A DNA stretch of 64,000 nucleotides. Source: Victivallales bacterium. GTDB taxonomy: Bacteria > Verrucomicrobiota > Lentisphaeria > Victivallales > UBA1829. The DNA is taken from positions 1 to 64,000 of the forward strand of contig JAEEQN010000007.1 in NCBI GenBank assembly GCA_016285345.1. Reading direction: 5' to 3'. Of the stretch, positions 60,783 to 64,000 are shown one piece after another. Made by a program: the position numbers and the translations under genes. The notes under the pieces were generated by a model that did not search any database, was not told where the DNA came from, and worked only from the letters and a program-made list of their open reading frames with translations. Position 1 is the stretch's first letter; each line of letters opens with the position of its first letter.

Positions 60783-61427
60783 ATGAGGATTCGCATCGCA
60801 CTAACCGCTTTCTTCTGCCTGGCGGCAGCCTGTACCCTCGTCGCCCAGTCCCGGACCGGGCTGGCGGCTCCGTCTTCTTCATCCTCCGGCAAAACGACCG
60901 CGAAACAGTCCGGCGGCAGGGGCATTTTCGATATCGCGACCTCGTCCGATGCCGGGAAGCAGGGCGGCACGGTCTCACCCGCAACAGGCAGAAGTACCAC
61001 CACGGCCTCGCCGTTCGGCACCACCTCGCCACGCACGCGTTCCTCGGCGCGCCGCTGGAAAACGAACACCAAGATCGCCGACTGCATCCGCGCGAAGGCC
61101 ATCCCGTCCAACACCAACCTCTCTTTCTCCGGCACCATCACGAATATCATCACCGACGGCCGTTACGTCATCCTCACGATGTTCGACTCCGTGGAGACGA
61201 CCGCGGAGAACGGCGCGAAGGGCGATGTCCCGGTCACGTACACCGTCGTGCTGGATGCCGAATCCGTCACGGGTAATAATTCCATCAAACTGGATGCGAA
61301 AAAGAGTTTCACCGTGGACAGCAATTACGCGTATCTCGTGTGGAACGATTCCGGCTGTTCCGTCCGCGCGGTCGACAATGCCCTGACCGAACCTGACCCG
61401 TCCCCGGCCTCAACGACGAAACGCTGA
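60783..61427 (+). CDS. Exported hypothetical protein
   Basis: A 214-residue protein with a signal peptide (RIRIALTAFFCLAAACTLVA, then QS). A Ser/Thr/Gly-rich linker (about 25-85) precedes a beta-rich domain (LSFSGTITNIITDGRYVILT, VPVTYTVVLDAESV). I recognise no family; the compact C-terminal part recalls small OB- or Ig-like folds. AAAGGA lies upstream of the ATG at 60783. A strong terminator follows. Confidence 0.7.
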   Translation: MRIRIALTAFFCLAAACTLVAQSRTGLAAPSSSSSGKTTAKQSGGRGIFDIATSSDAGKQGGTVSPATGRSTTTASPFGTTSPRTRSSARRWKTNTKIADCIRAKAIPSNTNLSFSGTITNIITDGRYVILTMFDSVETTAENGAKGDVPVTYTVVLDAESVTGNNSIKLDAKKSFTVDSNYAYLVWNDSGCSVRAVDNALTEPDPSPASTTKR

Positions 61428-61460
61428 GTTCTCCTTCACACAATCAATCATAAATAATCA

Positions 61461-61497
61461 GCCTCCGGAAACCGTTTTGGAATTCCGGAGGCTTTTT
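61461..61497 (+). terminator. Rho-independent terminator
   Basis: Perfect 10-bp stem GCCTCCGGAA (61461-61470) / TTCCGGAGGC (61483-61492) followed by TTTTT. Confidence 0.92.
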
Positions 61498-61523
61498 ATG
61501 TTCAGGACAGACTGATTTTTATC

Positions 61524-63296
61524 TCAGTCGGCCGGAGAGATGCGGTAGACGCCCGCGGCATGGCATTTGAGGGTGCGTGAGAAAGAACCCTCGAACGTGC
61601 CGAGATCCTTGCCTTCCCACAGGTCGCGGACTTTTGCCTTCTTGCCGATGCCGAGTTCGGCGAAGTCCACAGAGACTTCCGCCGTGTCCTTGACTTCCAC
61701 ATCGAACGCCTCGTCGGTCAGGACGAGGAATTCGATCGTGCCGCCCTGACGCTCCATGCCGTCGGCGAGGACGCCGCGCGCGGTGAGGGTGTCGTAGCCT
61801 TCCGGACGGTCATAGATGATGACCGAGGCGGCATGCGTGCCGATGCCGTCGATCCGGCGGCCGTCGGAGGACTGTCCGACGCGGGGATTGCCCCAGCCCG
61901 CCGAAGCGCTCTTCCAGCGGAGTTCGGTGAGCTTCTTCGTGCCGGCGGGACCGGAGAGGACGGGTTCCAGCCAGGCCGCGTGGTCGAAGTTGATGCCGTC
62001 GCCGCCGTCGGTCACGGCCAGCGCGAACGACTTCGATCCGCCGATGTCGGCCTTGATCTCCGTTTCGCGGACGCCGGAGCCGCCGACTTTGATGCTGTGG
62101 AATTTGGCCTTCTGGTAGTCGATGTTGTGCGTGCCGGGCGTGGAGGCGTTGAACAGCGCGACGTATTTGTCCTTGCTGCCGGGGACGTCCGCGGCCCACA
62201 CGAAGAGGTCGCCCTTCTGCGAGAGCTGGCGGTTGTTTTCGCTGTTCTGGTTGATCTCGATGACCTCCTTGTTCGTGAGGAGCTTCAGCGTCCAGTCGTC
62301 AAGCTTGGTCATGTCCGCGCCGAGGATGAGCGGAGACCGCGCGATGGACCAGAGCGTGAAGCAGAGGCGCTGCTCGTCCTGCGTGAAGTTGGTCTTGCGG
62401 TTGAACTGGATAATGCCGAAGGGGAGCATGTCGGCGTCCGGCCAGGAGCCTTTGATGCGGTAGGGTTCCCAGCGGTGCAGACGGCCGAACATCCCGTACA
62501 GCGGAGACCAGCGGTCCCAGAAGTCGTCGGAAACGCGCCACATATTGGCGTGCTCGTCCGCGTGCTTGCCGTTCTGGATCGGGGTGTCGCCGGGGGAGAG
62601 GCTGAGGATGATCGGGCGGCCGCATTTGTCGATGGCCTTGCGGATCGCCTCGATCTCGGCGGTAGCATACGGACGGGAGAGGTCGTCGATCTTGATGAAG
62701 TCGAGCCCCCACTCGGCGAACTGCTCGAAGAGGGAATCGTAGTACTCCTGCGCGCCGGGCTTGCTCATGTCGACGCCGTACATGTCGGAGTTCCACGGGC
62801 AGATGCTGCGCGTGTTGGCGATGTCCTGCGCGCGGTAGTTCGTGCCTTTCACTTTCGTATTCTCGCGGACGGCCTGACGCGGGATGCCGCGCATCAGGTG
62901 CACGCCGATCTTCAGGCCGCGTTCGTGCATGTAGTCGGCGAGCGGCTTGAGGCCCTTGCCGTCTTTCGAGGACGGGAATCGTTCCGGTCCGGGGATGAAG
63001 CGGCCGTATTCGTCCATGGAGAACTGGTGGCGGGCGTCGCTCTGGAATCCCTTCTGGTTGTCGTTGTACCACTGGTGGTCGATCACGAAGACGTCCCAGC
63101 CGAACGGCTTCAGCTGTTTGATCATGGCTTCGGCCTGTTCTTTCGCCTGCGCCTCGGTGAGGCTGAGGCCGAAGCAGTCGAAGCTGTTCCAGCCCATCGG
63201 CGGAGTCGGCGCCCAGTCATGGAAATCGGCCGCGGAGAGAGCCGCGCCGGCGATCATGGCGCATGCGAGCGTAAGAGTTTTGAGTGTCGCTTTCAT
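61524..63296 (-). CDS. GH27 alpha-galactosidase-like enzyme with NPCBM domain
   Basis: A 590-residue secreted glycoside hydrolase. The signal peptide is KATLKTLTLACAMIAGAALS. The GH27/GH-D TIM barrel starts PPMGWNSFDCFGLS, has the nucleophile Asp in DFIKIDD and a second acidic motif in SWPDADMLPFG. An antiparallel C-terminal beta domain and an NPCBM-type carbohydrate module follow (about 430-540, DHAAWLEPVL, then DGIGTHAASVIIYD). It should release alpha-galactose or a related alpha-sugar from glycans in the periplasm or outside. The ATG at 63296 has GGGAG upstream. Own strong promoter. Confidence 0.92.
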   Translation of the reverse strand: MKATLKTLTLACAMIAGAALSAADFHDWAPTPPMGWNSFDCFGLSLTEAQAKEQAEAMIKQLKPFGWDVFVIDHQWYNDNQKGFQSDARHQFSMDEYGRFIPGPERFPSSKDGKGLKPLADYMHERGLKIGVHLMRGIPRQAVRENTKVKGTNYRAQDIANTRSICPWNSDMYGVDMSKPGAQEYYDSLFEQFAEWGLDFIKIDDLSRPYATAEIEAIRKAIDKCGRPIILSLSPGDTPIQNGKHADEHANMWRVSDDFWDRWSPLYGMFGRLHRWEPYRIKGSWPDADMLPFGIIQFNRKTNFTQDEQRLCFTLWSIARSPLILGADMTKLDDWTLKLLTNKEVIEINQNSENNRQLSQKGDLFVWAADVPGSKDKYVALFNASTPGTHNIDYQKAKFHSIKVGGSGVRETEIKADIGGSKSFALAVTDGGDGINFDHAAWLEPVLSGPAGTKKLTELRWKSASAGWGNPRVGQSSDGRRIDGIGTHAASVIIYDRPEGYDTLTARGVLADGMERQGGTIEFLVLTDEAFDVEVKDTAEVSVDFAELGIGKKAKVRDLWEGKDLGTFEGSFSRTLKCHAAGVYRISPAD

Positions 63297-63383
63297 GGAA
63301 AACTCCCGGTTTGAGGTTGTATGAATTGGAAAGCGGGCGGTTTTTTGAGGTGGATTGAAGCCGTCCCGCCGCATTTCGCGGTT

Positions 63384-63412
63384 AATATATGCGAGGCAGG
63401 TAATAAAGTCAA
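63384..63412 (-). promoter_or_regulatory. GH27 gene promoter
   Basis: TTGACT (63407-63412), 17 bases, TATATT (63384-63389). Confidence 0.75.
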
Positions 63413-63500
63413 GTAAAAAAACGGGAAAAAACGGGCGCGGATGAACGGATATTCCGATTTGGCTTTCCGCAGGGCGTTTTTTAACGTTTCTCCAAAATGC

Positions 63501-64000
63501 TCATTTGTCCTGCATGCAGAGACGCGGCAGACCGGAAACGCGGTCGATGTGCCGTTCGACCGCGCCGCGGAACGCATCATGTCCGGCGACGATCACGGCC
63601 TTTTTCTTCGCGCGGGTCAGGCCGGTGTAGACGGATTCGCGCGTCACGATGCCATGATCCGTGCCGGACGGCGGGAGGAACAGCAGGATGTTGTCATAGT
63701 CGCTGCCCTGGGACTTGTGGATGGTGAACGCGTATGCGGGCGCGTACTGCGGCAGGGATTCCGGCGGAATCCCGCGCCATTTGAACTCGGAAGCGGGATC
63801 GGGGAAGAAGACGAGAAGGCGGTTCGCGCGGCTGCCGGCTTCCGACCGTCCGAGCGGACGGCCGTCGTCTCCGGCAAACCACAGGATCCCGGTGTCGCCG
63901 TTGAACACGTTTGTGCCGTAGTCGTTCCGGAGAACCAGGAACGTTTCGCCCGGAACGGGGCCGCCCGTGTCCGGGAATCCGAGAATGGAGCGGGCGAGCC
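63501..64000 (-). CDS. recD: RecD-type exonuclease V helicase, C-terminal part
   Basis: The frame is open from the window edge to a stop at 63501, about 165 residues. They match the C-terminal SF1B helicase part of RecD: LVLRNDYGTNVFNGDTGILW, the motif V segment AFTIHKSQGSDYDNILLFLP and motif VI ESVYTGLTRAKKKAVIVAG, ending DRVSGLPRL as in RecBCD RecD rather than the Deinococcus-type RecD2. In RecBCD it is the fast 5'-3' helicase subunit. N-terminal domains lie beyond the window. Confidence 0.85.
   Translation of the reverse strand, partial: LARSILGFPDTGGPVPGETFLVLRNDYGTNVFNGDTGILWFAGDDGRPLGRSEAGSRANRLLVFFPDPASEFKWRGIPPESLPQYAPAYAFTIHKSQGSDYDNILLFLPPSGTDHGIVTRESVYTGLTRAKKKAVIVAGHDAFRGAVERHIDRVSGLPRLCMQDK

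Noticed and set aside
61833-63314. 493-codon plus-strand frame opposite the GH27 gene
   Set aside because: Shadow of a clearly conserved hydrolase; the antisense product shows no recognisable domain and runs over the GH27 promoter side.
1-64000. CRISPR array
   Set aside because: No regularly spaced identical repeats of 25-40 bases and no cas genes were found; the 40-bp-phased palindromes at 40154-40239 are operator-like and number only two and a half.

Overview
The window looks like the chromosome of a GC-rich Gram-negative bacterium. The gene content fits the PVC group, most plausibly a gut-type Lentisphaerota (Victivallales-like). Pointers are mcsAB next to an unusual sensor kinase, ornithine-lipid acyltransferases, a secreted GH27 glycosidase, a large AIDA/FG-GAP-type protein, and periplasmic/lipoprotein genes. 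This placement is an inference from gene content. About twenty promoters can be read as TTGAxx, 16-17 bases, TATAxT, so a normal sigma-70 pattern is in use.

Left region (1-19.2 kb): mostly minus-strand housekeeping. A thioredoxin, TilS-Nudix fusion, ECF sigma, anti-sigma, Gly-rich secreted protein cluster (4723 to 1) is followed upstream by guaB, a small membrane protein and pdxB; purD with a mutarotase-like protein; and mcsA, mcsB-like and a histidine kinase. The McsB-like protein has lost most phosphagen-kinase active-site residues. Divergent from mcsA lie rnpB (RNase P RNA), a glycosyltransferase, rdgB and a secreted protein; rex and rpsD follow on the minus strand.

Centre (19.4-38.3 kb): a plus-strand cell-surface region. 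It holds a mechanosensitive channel, an ABC polysaccharide exporter (Wzm/Wzt) with a CMP-sugar synthetase and two glycosyltransferases (one of 1252 residues with three apparent modules), a 699-residue AIDA/FG-GAP protein, then a tightly overlapping olsB-olsA / CobS-like / GT-C / WbaP-like / GT4 operon, and a DUF1805 gene.

Accessory island (about 38.5-51.9 kb): visibly AT-richer, with a truncated Rrf2 regulator at its left edge and a tRNA-Pro(CGG) at its right edge. A degenerate copy of the tRNA 3' end lies near the left edge in the same orientation, as expected for integration downstream of the tRNA. The island holds an AAA/DUF4143 ATPase under 40-bp-phased palindromes, a restriction-enzyme remnant, an unknown gene plus a DUF2806 gene, a two-gene Gabija-type defence system (gajA/gajB-like) with a palindrome between its -35 and -10, a nonsense-mutated IS3 element, a translationally coupled GIY-YIG / 60-residue / two-TM coiled-coil operon (the best candidate for an undescribed system), and a second IS3 element. 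No integrase was found.

Right region (52.4-64 kb): core genes return: a PfkB sugar kinase, glmM with a GlmU-like acetyltransferase lacking the pyrophosphorylase domain, a second CobS-like membrane protein, a HigBA-type toxin-antitoxin pair with DUF2442, a lipoprotein, a Na+/Ca2+ exchanger, a secreted protein, a GH27 alpha-galactosidase and the 3' end of recD.
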